Source of the DNA: Prevotellaceae bacterium
GTDB lineage: Bacteria; Bacteroidota; Bacteroidia; Bacteroidales; UBA932
Direction: 5' to 3'
DNA length: 7,642 nucleotides
NCBI GenBank assembly: GCA_031259805.1
Contig: JAIRKX010000186.1
Coordinates: forward strand, 1-7,642
Part shown: one piece after another, positions 1-7,602 of the stretch
How the letters are laid out: each line of letters opens with the position of its first letter
Numbering within the stretch: the first letter of the stretch is position 1
Notes under the pieces: generated by a model
Seen by the model: only the letters and a program-made list of their open reading frames with translations
The model's database searches: none
What the model was told of the DNA's origin: nothing
Position numbers and translations under genes: made by a program

Positions 1-1
1 C

Positions 2-1504
2 GTTACTGTTACCGGCTTGCCCGAGGGCATGACCTACACATGGAACTACCCGCAGGTAAGCATCACCGGCGCCTCGACCGTCATCGGCGCCCACCCCTAC
101 ACCGTTACCGCCACCGGCAACTGCGGCACAACGACCACGCAGGGCACGGTAACCGTTATCGGCGAACGCTTCCGCATGACTTCTTTGGCCACCGACAGCA
201 TTTATATTTACGTCGCTTCCTCCGGTACGCTGTACATTGACTGGGGCGACGGGACAAGCGACACCTACACCGGCGGCGGCTGGAAAAAACACTTCTTTAC
301 CGACGGCGCGCCATCCCATATCGTAACAGGGCAGGCACGCACAATCACACAGCTACAGTGTTATAAAAATCAATTGACGGCATTGGACGTCAGCGAATGC
401 GCCGCGCTACACACCTTGTATTGTGACTATAATCAATTGACAGCGTTAGACGTAACGCAGAACACCGCGCTAACCGTTTTGACTTTTCACTATAATCTAT
501 TGACAGAATTAAACATAACGAATAACGCTGTGCTAACCACCTTGAGTTGTCACAGCAATAAATTGACGACATTAGACGTAGCGCAGAACACCGAGCTAAC
601 CTCCTTGCATTGTAGCGGTAATCCATTGGGTACATTAGACGTAACGAATAACACCGCGCTAATCTACTTGAATTGTGCCTCTAATCGATTGGCTGCATTA
701 GACGTAAGTAAGAATCCTGCGTTACGTGAATTGACTTGTGCCTCTAATCAATTAACCGCATTAAACGTAACGAACAACACCGCACTAACCCGTTTGGAAT
801 GTCAATATAATCCATTGGGTACATTAGACGTAAGGCAGAACACCGAGCTAACCTACTTGGATTGTACGTCTAATTCATTGGGCGCATTAGATGTAACGAA
901 AAATCCCGTGCTAAGCACCTTGCGTTGTTCGGCTAATCCATTGGGCGCATTAAACGTAAGGCAGAACACCGCGCTAACCAACTTGAATTGTGCCAATAAT
1001 CTATTGACCGCCTTAGACGTAGAGCAGAACACCGAGTTAATTTATTTGAGTTGTTACGCTAATCTATTGACCGCATTAGACGTCAGTAAGAATACCAAGC
1101 TAATCAACTTGTATTGTTACAATAATCCGTTGGGTACATTAGACGTAAGCGCTAACCTCGCGCTAACTATCTTGTATTGTTACAATAATTCATTGGCCGA
1201 CTTAGACGTCAGTCAAAATACCGCATTAGACAGCTTGTGGTGTTTCAATAATCAATTGACGTCGTTAGACGTGAGCGCCAATACCACGCTCTCCAAACTG
1301 CGGTGCCAGTCCAACCTGTTCGACGCCGTTGCGCTCGATGCCCTGTTCAACACGCTGCACAGCAACCCGGGCGAGAAAACGGTATATATCTACAATAACC
1401 CCCGTAGCGGCGCGAACGCCAACACGGGCACATCCGACTGCGACCAAACGATAGCCACAGACAAGGATTGGACGGTGGATACGGACACACCTACATATTA
1501 TTAA
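2..1504 (+). CDS. Leucine-rich repeat surface/secreted protein, 5'-truncated by window edge
   Basis: The frame is open from base 2, so the true start and any signal peptide lie outside the window; ATG 17 is probably internal. Bases 2-170 encode a Thr/Val-rich beta-type segment like the Ig/PKD-type modules of Bacteroidota surface proteins. A WGDGT motif follows (242-256), often seen just before LRRs in such proteins. From 353 to 1297 there are 15 tandem 21-residue repeats of the form LxCxxNxLtaLDVtxNtaL, with Cys at position 3 in all but the third, then a degenerate 16th copy (1298-1360) as C-cap. The last 48 residues (GTSDCDQTIATDKDWTV...) resemble the usual tail of these LRR proteins. No type IX secretion C-terminal domain is visible after the repeats. 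LRRs generally bind proteins or glycans; the ligand here is unknown. An extracellular location is inferred from family type. Repeat codons favour TTA/TTG for Leu, whereas the segment after the array uses CTG/CTC. Confidence 0.9.
   Translation, partial: VTVTGLPEGMTYTWNYPQVSITGASTVIGAHPYTVTATGNCGTTTTQGTVTVIGERFRMTSLATDSIYIYVASSGTLYIDWGDGTSDTYTGGGWKKHFFTDGAPSHIVTGQARTITQLQCYKNQLTALDVSECAALHTLYCDYNQLTALDVTQNTALTVLTFHYNLLTELNITNNAVLTTLSCHSNKLTTLDVAQNTELTSLHCSGNPLGTLDVTNNTALIYLNCASNRLAALDVSKNPALRELTCASNQLTALNVTNNTALTRLECQYNPLGTLDVRQNTELTYLDCTSNSLGALDVTKNPVLSTLRCSANPLGALNVRQNTALTNLNCANNLLTALDVEQNTELIYLSCYANLLTALDVSKNTKLINLYCYNNPLGTLDVSANLALTILYCYNNSLADLDVSQNTALDSLWCFNNQLTSLDVSANTTLSKLRCQSNLFDAVALDALFNTLHSNPGEKTVYIYNNPRSGANANTGTSDCDQTIATDKDWTVDTDTPTYY
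353..1297 (+). repeat. 15 tandem 63-bp repeats encoding 21-residue LRRs
   Basis: Each unit runs from the Leu codon of LxC to the residue before the next one. The units are exactly 63 bp with no indel over 15 copies. They are alike at DNA as well as protein level: blocks such as TAATC-A-TTG and TTAGACGTAA recur in most copies. This points to expansion by duplication with later gene conversion or drift, and copy number could vary between strains. The 16th unit (1298 onward) is divergent and closes the solenoid. Confidence 0.9.
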
Positions 1505-1725
1505 ACGAAAAGCAATCAAAAGCCAACCCCGAGTTTCGCTCGTCGTTTTTAAACAGGGCCGAATTTCAGGTCGACATGACCGACGCCGTGGGATTGCGGG
1601 TGGTGCGCAACATCACCCTTCAGTTGCTGGCGGCACAGGATGCGCCCGGCGCCAAGGCAGTGTACGAAGAGTTGAAAAACACTTCCACAGAAGCAAAAAA
1701 TATCGTAAGTTTGCAGGGAAATTAG
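1505..1725 (+). pseudogene. Probable C-terminal remnant of an unidentified gene upstream of cmk
   Basis: Frame 1 stays open from just after the LRR stop to TAG 1723-1725, giving about 70 residues. They look like real protein: a charged helical stretch (EFQVDMTDAVGLRVVRNI) and then an Ala/Glu-rich helix with AKAVYEEL. Third positions are GC-rich as in the flanking genes. No convincing start exists: the only long reading begins at a TTG inside the LRR gene (1468), and the first ATG of the fragment itself (1576) would give a 49-residue peptide. It ends 7 bp before cmk, the spacing of an operon partner. My reading is that an older gene once stood directly upstream of cmk and lost its 5' part when the LRR gene came to lie there. 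I do not recognise the family. Alternatives are a genuine small ORF from 1576 or chance coding. Confidence 0.35.
1706..1713 (+). promoter_or_regulatory. Candidate cmk promoter, -7 element TAAGTTTG
   Basis: TAAGTTTG fits the Bacteroidota sigma-ABfr -7 consensus TAnnTTTG and lies 19 bp before the cmk ATG, implying a very short leader. No good TTTG/TTG -33 element sits at the usual spacing (about 19-21 bp): the nearest upstream TTG, 1672-1674, is too far. It is therefore a half-supported promoter, lying inside the 3' end of the gene remnant. Confidence 0.4.
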
Positions 1726-1732
1726 ATGAACG

Positions 1733-2467
1733 ATGCAGGAAAAAATTATTATAGCCATTGACGGACATTCGTCCACCGGAAAAAGCAGTTTTGCCAAAGC
1801 CATAGCCACCCGCATGGGGTATCTGTATGTCGATACGGGCGCGATGTACCGCGCGGTTACTCTGTATGCCTTGCGCCACGGCTTCATTTCGCCGCAGGGC
1901 GATGTGGAGGAAGACAAGTTGACGGCTGCGCTGCCCACGATCGCGATCACCTTCGTTCGTGATGCCGACGGGCAAAACATGACCTGCCTGAACGGTGAAA
2001 ATGTAGAGCATGAAATCCGCGACATCCGCGTCTCGAGTCATGTGAGCCGTGTGAGCGCTATTGCAGCCGTACGCACGCATCTGGTGCACCTGCAGCAGCA
2101 GATGGGCGTCGACAAAGGTATTGTGATGGATGGGCGTGACATCGGCACGGTAGTATTCCCCGATGCCGAGATGAAAATTTTTATGACTGCCGACCCGCAT
2201 GTCCGCGCCGCACGCCGCTATAAGGAGATGAAAAGGAAAGGCTTGACGGTGTCGTTCGACGACGTGCTGACCAACGTCCGTCGTCGCGATTACGAAGACG
2301 AGAACCGAAGCATCACCCCTCTGCGCCGCGCCCCCGACGCCTTGCTACTCGATAATAGCTGCCTCTCGCCGGAGGAACAAATGGAGTGGCTGGAGAAGCA
2401 ATTAGGAATTGCCTGCGTGGATGCAGGATGCAAGGTGCAGCGTCCTGCAGGGACGAAATGCGGGTAG
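1733..2467 (+). CDS. cmk: Cytidylate kinase ((d)CMP kinase)
   Basis: Cytosolic enzyme that transfers phosphate from ATP to CMP or dCMP, giving CDP or dCDP for RNA, DNA and CDP-lipid precursors. The 244-residue product shows the P-loop GHSSTGKS (residues 11-18), the nucleotide-binding stretch YVDTGAMYR (32-40), MDGRDIGTVVFPDA (132-145), the Arg-rich lid RRYKE (161-165), RRDYED (184-189) and a TPLRRAPDALLLDN motif (195-208). ATG 1733 gives the standard N-terminus right before the P-loop, and no other in-frame start is nearby. The enzyme core should end near EWLEKQL (residue 224). The following 20 residues (rich in Cys, Gly and Lys) look like read-on into an inverted repeat, making it slightly longer than the usual 225-230. 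In several Bacteroidales I recall ispH directly downstream; here a terminator and a convergent gene follow instead. Confidence 0.97.
   Translation: MQEKIIIAIDGHSSTGKSSFAKAIATRMGYLYVDTGAMYRAVTLYALRHGFISPQGDVEEDKLTAALPTIAITFVRDADGQNMTCLNGENVEHEIRDIRVSSHVSRVSAIAAVRTHLVHLQQQMGVDKGIVMDGRDIGTVVFPDAEMKIFMTADPHVRAARRYKEMKRKGLTVSFDDVLTNVRRRDYEDENRSITPLRRAPDALLLDNSCLSPEEQMEWLEKQLGIACVDAGCKVQRPAGTKCG
2441..2455. repeat. Short imperfect palindrome inside the cmk 3' end
   Basis: CGTCCTGCAGGGACG is a near-palindrome (CGTCC/GGACG arms plus a T-G wobble around GCA). It lies in DNA dense in TGCAG/ATGCA words (2421-2461) and encodes most of the atypical cmk tail. It resembles small intergenic repeats with a CCCTGCAGGG core that I associate with Bacteroidota genomes; that resemblance is from memory. 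Confidence 0.5.
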
Positions 2468-2529
2468 AAAATAATGCCCCGCCACCCACCTCGTCCTGAC
2501 CAGTCTATCTGTCATGCGCGAAGAAATAA

Positions 2530-2567
2530 AAGGGAGGGGCTGTCTCAAAAGAAACAGCCCCTCCCTT
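2530..2567. terminator. Bidirectional intrinsic terminator between cmk and rpmE2
   Basis: A perfect 14-bp GC-rich stem (arms 2530-2543 and 2554-2567, core GGGAGGGGCTGT / ACAGCCCCTCCC) surrounds a 10-nt A-rich loop. On the + strand the stem is followed by TCTTATTTTCTT. On the - strand it is followed by TTATTTCTT, the complement of 2521-2529. It should therefore stop transcription from cmk (+) and from rpmE2 (-). This fits its place between convergent genes. Confidence 0.93.
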
Positions 2568-2587
2568 CTTATTTTCTTAACACAACC

Positions 2588-2851
2588 TTAATCGATTTTA
2601 TTTTTCTCAAATTTTTTGTAGCGATTGCGGAATTTATCCACACGTCCGGCGGTATCTACCAATTTCATCTTGCCGGTGTAAAACGGATGAGAGGTATTGG
2701 AAATTTCAATTTTGGATAACGGGTATTCGACCCCGTCGATCGTAATCGTTTCGCGCGTACGCACGGTCGAACGGGTAATAACGACATGGTCGTTTGACAT
2801 ATCTTTAAACGCGACCAACCGGTAATTGTCAGGATGAATGTGCTGTTTCAT
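2588..2851 (-). CDS. rpmE2: 50S ribosomal protein L31, type B (bL31, zinc-free form)
   Basis: An 87-residue protein of the large ribosomal subunit, at the usual length of type B L31. Recognisable family features are the N-terminal MKQHIHPDNYRLVAFKD, a central basic strand region (VRTRETITIDGVEYP), the ISNTSHPFYTGK motif (residues 50-61) and a basic C-terminal tail (RNRYKKFEKNK). The zinc-binding cysteines of type A L31 are absent; the protein has no Cys at all. This is the C- paralogue that in many bacteria substitutes for the zinc form when zinc is scarce, but in Bacteroidota it is commonly the ordinary version (from memory). The ATG at 2851 fits the conserved N-terminus. It has its own promoter in the 137-bp gap after fabD and ends 20 bp from the shared terminator. 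Confidence 0.97.
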   Translation of the reverse strand: MKQHIHPDNYRLVAFKDMSNDHVVITRSTVRTRETITIDGVEYPLSKIEISNTSHPFYTGKMKLVDTAGRVDKFRNRYKKFEKNKID

Positions 2852-2878
2852 ATTATATCATTTTTCAATTTTGGAGTG

Positions 2879-2910
2879 CAAAAGTAGTACTTTTTTTACA
2901 ACCAACCAAA
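2879..2910 (-). promoter_or_regulatory. rpmE2 promoter, Bacteroidota -33/-7 type
   Basis: On the - strand a -33 TTTG (+ strand 2907-2910) is followed after exactly 20 nt by the -7 element TACTTTTG (+ strand 2879-2886), matching TTTG-N19-21-TAnnTTTG. The start codon is 27 bp downstream of the -7 element, giving an A/T-rich leader of about 20 nt. The surrounding AT-rich region (2852-2960) is typical of promoter DNA. Confidence 0.7.
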
Positions 2911-2988
2911 TAAAATTACAAATATCAACTATAGAAAATACAGTTATTAAAATTTCAATCGTTTACAAACATACTGTACCGTGTGTGC

Positions 2989-3870
2989 TTAAAGAGTTTG
3001 TTTGCTTGTAACGATGACTTCCGGCGCCGTTTTTTTAATCATGCCTTGCAGCGCCGTGCCCGGGCCGAGTTCCGTAAATTCCGTAGCGCCGTCGACTATC
3101 ATATTTTGAATAATCTGCGTCCAGCGCACCGGTGCGGTAAGTTGTGCAATCAAATTGGTTTTGATAATTTTGGGATCGGTATATGGCTTGGCGTCCACAT
3201 TTTGAAAAACGGGGCAGCGCGGCGTTTTGAAAGGCGTTGCGTAAATAGCTTCGGCCAACTCCTGTCGCGCCGGCTCCATCAAAGGCGAGTGGAACGCGCC
3301 ACCCACCGGCAATACCATCGCCCGTTTAGCGCCGGCGGCTTTAAGTTTGTCGCACGCCGCATTCACCGCTTCGATAGCGCCCGATATGACTAATTGTCCC
3401 GGGCAATTGTAGTTAGCCGGTACTACGATGCCCTCAATCTCGGCGCAAATTTGCTCAATGACGGTATCATTGAGGCCGAGGATGGCGGCCATCGTCGAAG
3501 GCTGCTGTTCGCATGCTTTTTGCATGGCTGCGGCACGCGCCGAAACCAGCTTCAAGCCGTCTTCAAAGTTCATAGCGCCGCCGGCAACCAGAGCCGAAAA
3601 CTCCCCTAACGAATGCCCTGCCGTCATTTGCGGCGTGAAGCCTGACAACGATTTAGCCAATACTACCGAATGCAAAAAGACAGCCGGCTGCGTTACTTTT
3701 GTCTGTTTCAAATCGGCATCAGTACCGGAAAACATGATGTCGGTAATGCGGAAACCGAGTATTTCATTGGCTTGTTCGAATAAATCTTTTGCTTGCGGTA
3801 CGTTGTCGTACAGGTCTCTTCCCATTCCTGCGAACTGTGCTCCCTGTCCGGGAAAAACAAATGCTTTCAT
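2989..3870 (-). CDS. fabD: Malonyl-CoA:ACP transacylase
   Basis: Cytosolic enzyme of type II fatty acid synthesis that moves malonyl from CoA to acyl carrier protein for the elongation cycle. The 293-residue protein has normal family length. Visible motifs are FPGQGAQ (residues 6-12, oxyanion region), the nucleophile elbow GHSLGE (85-90, Ser87), an Arg in SARAAAM (Arg112, malonyl carboxylate contact), GAFHSPLM (191-198, catalytic His194), FQNVDA (222-227) and the terminal ELGPG (267-271). Ser, Arg and His are all present, so it should be active. The ATG at 3870 gives the canonical MKAFVFPGQGAQ start. It has its own promoter, diverges from the AsmA-like gene, and lies 137 bp upstream of rpmE2 on the same strand. 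Read-through into rpmE2 is possible, since no strong terminator separates them. No other fab genes lie in the window. Confidence 0.97.
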   Translation of the reverse strand: MKAFVFPGQGAQFAGMGRDLYDNVPQAKDLFEQANEILGFRITDIMFSGTDADLKQTKVTQPAVFLHSVVLAKSLSGFTPQMTAGHSLGEFSALVAGGAMNFEDGLKLVSARAAAMQKACEQQPSTMAAILGLNDTVIEQICAEIEGIVVPANYNCPGQLVISGAIEAVNAACDKLKAAGAKRAMVLPVGGAFHSPLMEPARQELAEAIYATPFKTPRCPVFQNVDAKPYTDPKIIKTNLIAQLTAPVRWTQIIQNMIVDGATEFTELGPGTALQGMIKKTAPEVIVTSKQTL

Positions 3871-3893
3871 ACTTCCATTTTTTAATTGAGCAG

Positions 3894-3924
3894 CAAAGGT
3901 ACGGTTTTATTTAGATTTGGAAAA
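3894..3924 (-). promoter_or_regulatory. Candidate fabD promoter, -7 element TACCTTTG
   Basis: On the - strand TACCTTTG (+ strand 3894-3901) is a full match to TAnnTTTG, 23 bp before the fabD ATG. A T-run (TTTT at + strand 3921-3924) sits 19 nt upstream, where the -33 TTTG is expected, but lacks the G. The -7 match and short leader make the call reasonable. Confidence 0.6.
3912..3919 (+). promoter_or_regulatory. Possible second AsmA-gene -7 element TAGATTTG
   Basis: TAGATTTG matches TAnnTTTG on the + strand and would start a leader of roughly 130 nt before ATG 4058. No -33 element is clear, and it overlaps the upstream half of the fabD promoter on the other strand. It may be chance, because the motif is short and the region AT-rich. 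Confidence 0.25.
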
Positions 3925-4021
3925 AATTCCCAGGAAGCGTTTACTGCTTGAGCTTACCTTTTCATCCGCTGCCGGCGTCCTGCGCCACGGAGCAGGCAAT
4001 GCCCAATTGCTAAAAAATCCC

Positions 4022-4029
4022 TACCTTTG
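4022..4029 (+). promoter_or_regulatory. Candidate promoter of the AsmA-like gene, -7 element TACCTTTG
   Basis: TACCTTTG, identical to the fabD -7 element on the opposite strand, lies 28 bp before ATG 4058. Transcription would start near 4033-4036. No good -33 TTTG is seen about 19-20 nt upstream; a TTG at 4007-4009 is too close. If real, it rules out the upstream TTG at 3917 as start codon, since that would precede the transcript. Confidence 0.55.
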
Positions 4030-4057
4030 CGCCCCATCAACAATTCAACAAATCAAC

Positions 4058-7000
4058 ATGTCATCAGATTATATTTTAGGGCAAGCGCAGAACAGACGGA
4101 GGATTATCCGTCGTGTGCTTTGGAGCGTGGCGGCGCTGGCGGTATTTATGGTGGCGGGGATCAGCGTGGCGCTTTACGTCGTATTTACTCCCGCTCGTAT
4201 TACGCCTATCGTATTGAAATACGCGAACGAATACTTGCACGCGCAGGTATCTTGCGAGTCGGTCGAACTGACGTTTTACAGCTCGTTTCCGAATTTCGGC
4301 ATCCGCCTGCAAAACGGAAGCCTGATTGCCGCCGCCGGTAGCCTGTCGCATCAACCGCAAGATACGATGTTGCTGTTTCGTGACCTGACCGTGTCGTTTA
4401 ACCCGCTCACGCTGTACCGGAAGAACCGGTTAGTCATCCATCGTGCGCGGCTGGCCGATCCGGTCGTATATGTATATGTAGACGAGGCGGGCAAGGCGAA
4501 CTGGGATGCCCTGCTGTCGTCGGATGCGCCGGAGCGGACGGACTCGAGCGACGCGACGCCGACGGTGATCGAGGTCAAAAGCATTCGCATTCGCAATGCC
4601 AATATCATTTATGATAATCGTCGGCAGGCGCTTTTTGTGGCGTTAGACAGCCTGCATCTGCACGCCAAAGGCTCGCCTACCGACGTGGCGCTTACGTTGG
4701 GCATCAAGGCGGCGACAGTACTCTACGAAGATAAAACCTACTCCTCACAACTGCCGCTCACGCTGTTGGCGCATGTGGAGAGCGATACGAACTATCGGCA
4801 GTTTCAAATAGACGAGGCGGCGCTGTCGGTCGGCATTGTCGATTTTGATATTCACGGGACGGTGCAGCGCGATACGACCGGCCGGCAGACGAAAGTGGCC
4901 ATTGATTTCGGACTGCATGCTTCGTCGCTGGCCGATTTGCTGGCCGCTATCCCATCGCATATCTTGGATACAAAACGCCTGACGGCCTCCGGCGCACTGG
5001 ATTTTTCCGGTAAAATCGACGGTTATCTCGGAGAGGCGCAATGGCCGTTGTGTACCGTGTCGCTGCAATTGAAGGACGGCACGGTGGCCGGGCGACGGCA
5101 TCCCGACAAGCCATTTATCCGGCAGGCGGATATTGATTGCGAGGCGACGATCGACCCGATGAAACAAACGCCGTCGTCGATTAACGTCAAAACGCTGTAC
5201 CTGCAAACGCCCTCGGCCAGTGTGGACGTCTCGGGCAGGTTCGGCGATTTGTTCGACCGTCCTTTTATCGACGCCCGGATACATGGCGATATTGACTTCG
5301 ACCGCTTCTGGCAGCATATCCCGTTCGAGCAAAAACTCACGCTGGGCGGCTCGGTGCTGGTAGATGTGGCCGGACGATGCTACCTCAACGACCTGCTGGC
5401 GTCCGACTACGGCAAGGTGAATGCCACCGGCGAGGTGGACGTCCGTCAGGTAGTGTTCGACTACCCGGAGGAAGGGATTCACCTATTTGCGCCGTCGGCA
5501 AAAGTCCGGTTAGGCAGCCATGTGGTCGACAGCATTCGCGGACGCGAGATCGCCAGCCTGTTTCGCGCCAATGTTGATATGGATAGCCTGCAACTGCAAT
5601 GGCAACACGATAACACACTTCATGCCGGCCACCTGAGCGCGACTTTCCGCACCTCGGCGCCGGACGATTCCGTGTCGACCGCCGAGATGGCCGCATACGT
5701 CCGGCTGACGCACATGCAGCTGACGACCGATTCGATGCGCGTACGCGCATCGAAAATCACGACCATCGGACGGCTATCGCCGCTGGCCGGACAGCCCACG
5801 AAGCCGGAATGGAGCATCCGCCTGACGATCGACAGCCTGCGCGGACGGATGCCGGACTTTCTGGGACGGGTGAATAATACGACGCTGGCCATCAAAATGC
5901 ACCCGCGCGAGAGACGCATCAAGCCAACGGACGAGCGACAAACAATAGCGGACTCCATACGCCGGCAACGGCTCCGCGACTCGCTCGAACGCGCCCACCG
6001 GAATACATCCGTCGTCACATTCCGGCTATCGGACGGCGGCACACGAAATTTCCTTACCCAATGGGACGTGTCGGGATCGTTTACCGGAACGAATATCACC
6101 CTGCGGACGCCTTATTTCCCTCTTCGTACGCGGCTAAGCGAGGCGTCGTTTACATTCACCAGCGAGAAACTGTCGGTAACCGGGGCGCGACTGCAAACCG
6201 GCTCGTCCGACATCCGCTTAAGCGGCGACATCGAAGGCATCCGCCGCGCCCTGCTGCGCAACGGGCAGATGACAGCCAATATGACCATCACCGCCGATTC
6301 GATCCATTGTAATGAAATCATCCGCGCCCTGGCCGCCGGCTCCGACTATGCAGGGAAAAGCGCCACACTCCGCGATTCTATTGCCCGGCAGGTACTGGAC
6401 GAGTCGGCGGAACTCCCGCAGCCGGCGGACAGCCTGCCCGGACTGTTCGTCGTACCGCGAAACATCGACATGGCATTTCAGGCGCGTCTGCGAAACGTTA
6501 CCTACGGCCAACTCCGGCTTAATGAAGCCAACGGGAATATCATCCTCCGCAACCAGTCGATCCGGATTCCCGACCTGCAAGTAAAATCCGACATCGGCAA
6601 CGTCGACCTCTCAATGGTCTACAAAGCGCCGACCACCCAAGGCGCTTATACGGGCATGGACATGCACATGCAGCGCATCCACATACGGGAACTCATCCGG
6701 TCGATACCCATGCTCGACTCGCTGACCCCCATGCTACGCTCGTTCGAAGGCGAAGTAGAATGCAACATCACAGCCGTTACGGAACTGGATTCCCTCTCGA
6801 ATGTCATCATCCCAAAAACAACCGCATCGTGCTACATCAACGGGAAAAACATGGTACTGCTCGACGGAAAAACATTCTCGTCCATCGCCCAAAAACTGTA
6901 TTTTAAAAATAAAAACCGGAATATGATTGACAGCATCACTGTTGAACTGGCGCTGGCAGACGAAAAGATTATGGTCTTCCCGTTCGTCGTATCGATCGAC

Positions 7001-7350
7001 CGCTATCAGGCAGCCATCGGAGGCACCCAAAACCTCGACCTCTCATTCCAATACCACATCTCAATCCTCAAATGGCCGGTACCGCTCATCAAACTCGGCC
7101 TCAACCTGTGGGGAACACCCGACGACATCCACTACCGCCTCGCATCGCGCAAATACGCCAACCTCAAAACGCCGGTCAAAGAACAATCGCTCGAATCGAC
7201 CGTCATCAACATGCGCCAGCAACTGCACGCCAGCCTGCGCAAAAGCATCGACGACATCCTCAACGAAGCGCCCGCCGCCGCCCGCCGACCACTCATAGCC
7301 ATCAACGACCGCGACCGCGAAGCCCTCTTCGCCGTAGACACCACGGCCAA

Positions 7351-7357
<7 letters not shown>
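4058..7357 (+). CDS. AsmA-family inner-membrane-anchored periplasmic protein
   Basis: Large envelope protein of 1099 residues. The N-terminus has a basic patch (RRRIIRR, residues 13-19) and one hydrophobic helix (about 20-43), so a signal-anchor with the bulk in the periplasm. The AsmA-type start FTPARITPIVLKYANEYL and SVELTFYSSFPNFGIRLQNGSL follow; the middle is long and beta-rich with few Cys. The end, from about residue 940 (INGKNMVLLDGKTFSSIAQKLYF ... LGLNLWGTPDDIHYRL), matches the AsmA-like C-terminal region of Bacteroidota homologues, followed by a helical tail. AsmA/TamB/YhdP relatives are thought to carry phospholipid between the membranes and affect outer-membrane assembly; that role here is inferred. 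ATG 4058 is preferred to TTG 3917, because it follows the -7 element at 4022 and starts just before the basic patch and membrane helix, while the 47 extra residues look like translated intergenic DNA. The last codons (AAG AAC TAA) belong to a heptamer repeat array. Confidence 0.9.
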
Positions 7358-7515
<158 letters not shown>

Positions 7516-7522
7516 AGTTCTG

Positions 7523-7571
7523 CGTCAGGGAGCAGATTCCTCGACTCCGCTCCGCTCCGCTCGGAATGACG
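7523..7571. repeat. Palindromic CGTCATTCC-type intergenic repeat
   Basis: The right arm GGAATGACG (7563-7571) pairs with a split left arm, CGTCA (7523-7527) plus ATTCC (7536-7540), separated by GGGAGCAG. The loop carries three tandem TCCGC units (7546-7560). Read on the - strand it starts CGTCATTCCGAGCGGAGCGG and ends in GAGGAAT, like the small dispersed palindromes of this sequence seen in many bacterial genomes (from memory). It is non-coding; its function is unknown. Confidence 0.55.
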
Positions 7572-7572
7572 G

Positions 7573-7602
7573 CCGCTTTTGAAGGGAGGAGAGCGGTTTT
7601 TT
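7573..7602 (+). terminator. Probable intrinsic terminator downstream of the AsmA-like gene
   Basis: CCGCT (7573-7577) pairs with AGCGG (7592-7596), extendable by T-A and T-G pairs, and is followed directly by TTTTTT (7597-7602). It lies about 215 nt after the AsmA stop, so the heptamer array and palindrome would form part of the 3' UTR. The loop is fairly long and the stem short, hence moderate confidence. Confidence 0.5.

Noticed and set aside
421..510. TATAAT and TTGACA words that look like sigma-70 promoter boxes in the LRR repeats
   Set aside because: They are codons of the repeated YNxLT motif, stand in the wrong order and spacing, and this phylum uses TTTG/TAnnTTTG promoters.
1468..1725. 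85-residue gene starting at TTG 1468
   Set aside because: The TTG lies inside the LRR coding region with no good initiation context; only the part after the LRR stop looks protein-like, so it is described as a remnant.
2474..2719. 81-residue + strand ORF after cmk
   Set aside because: It runs through the terminator hairpin and then antisense to rpmE2, has no family resemblance and an A-rich hairpin-coded middle; it is a chance reading.
2939..2978. Terminator of fabD on the - strand (TACAGT/ACTGTA arms)
   Set aside because: Only 6 bp of stem, AT-rich, with a loop of about 28 nt and a weak T-run; not enough to call.
3428..3889. 153-residue + strand ORF opposite fabD
   Set aside because: Antisense shadow of a complete, motif-rich fabD; composition follows the complementary codons and no domain is recognisable.
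3917..4057. N-terminal extension of the AsmA-like protein from TTG 3917
   Set aside because: The start is a TTG, the 47 residues look like translated intergenic DNA, and a TACCTTTG -7 element at 4022 would place the transcript start after it; ATG 4058 directly precedes the basic patch and membrane helix.
4745..5482. 245-residue - strand ORF inside the AsmA-like gene
   Set aside because: Long antisense frames are expected in GC-rich coding DNA; the product is Arg/His/Gln-rich and low in motifs, as expected for a shadow.
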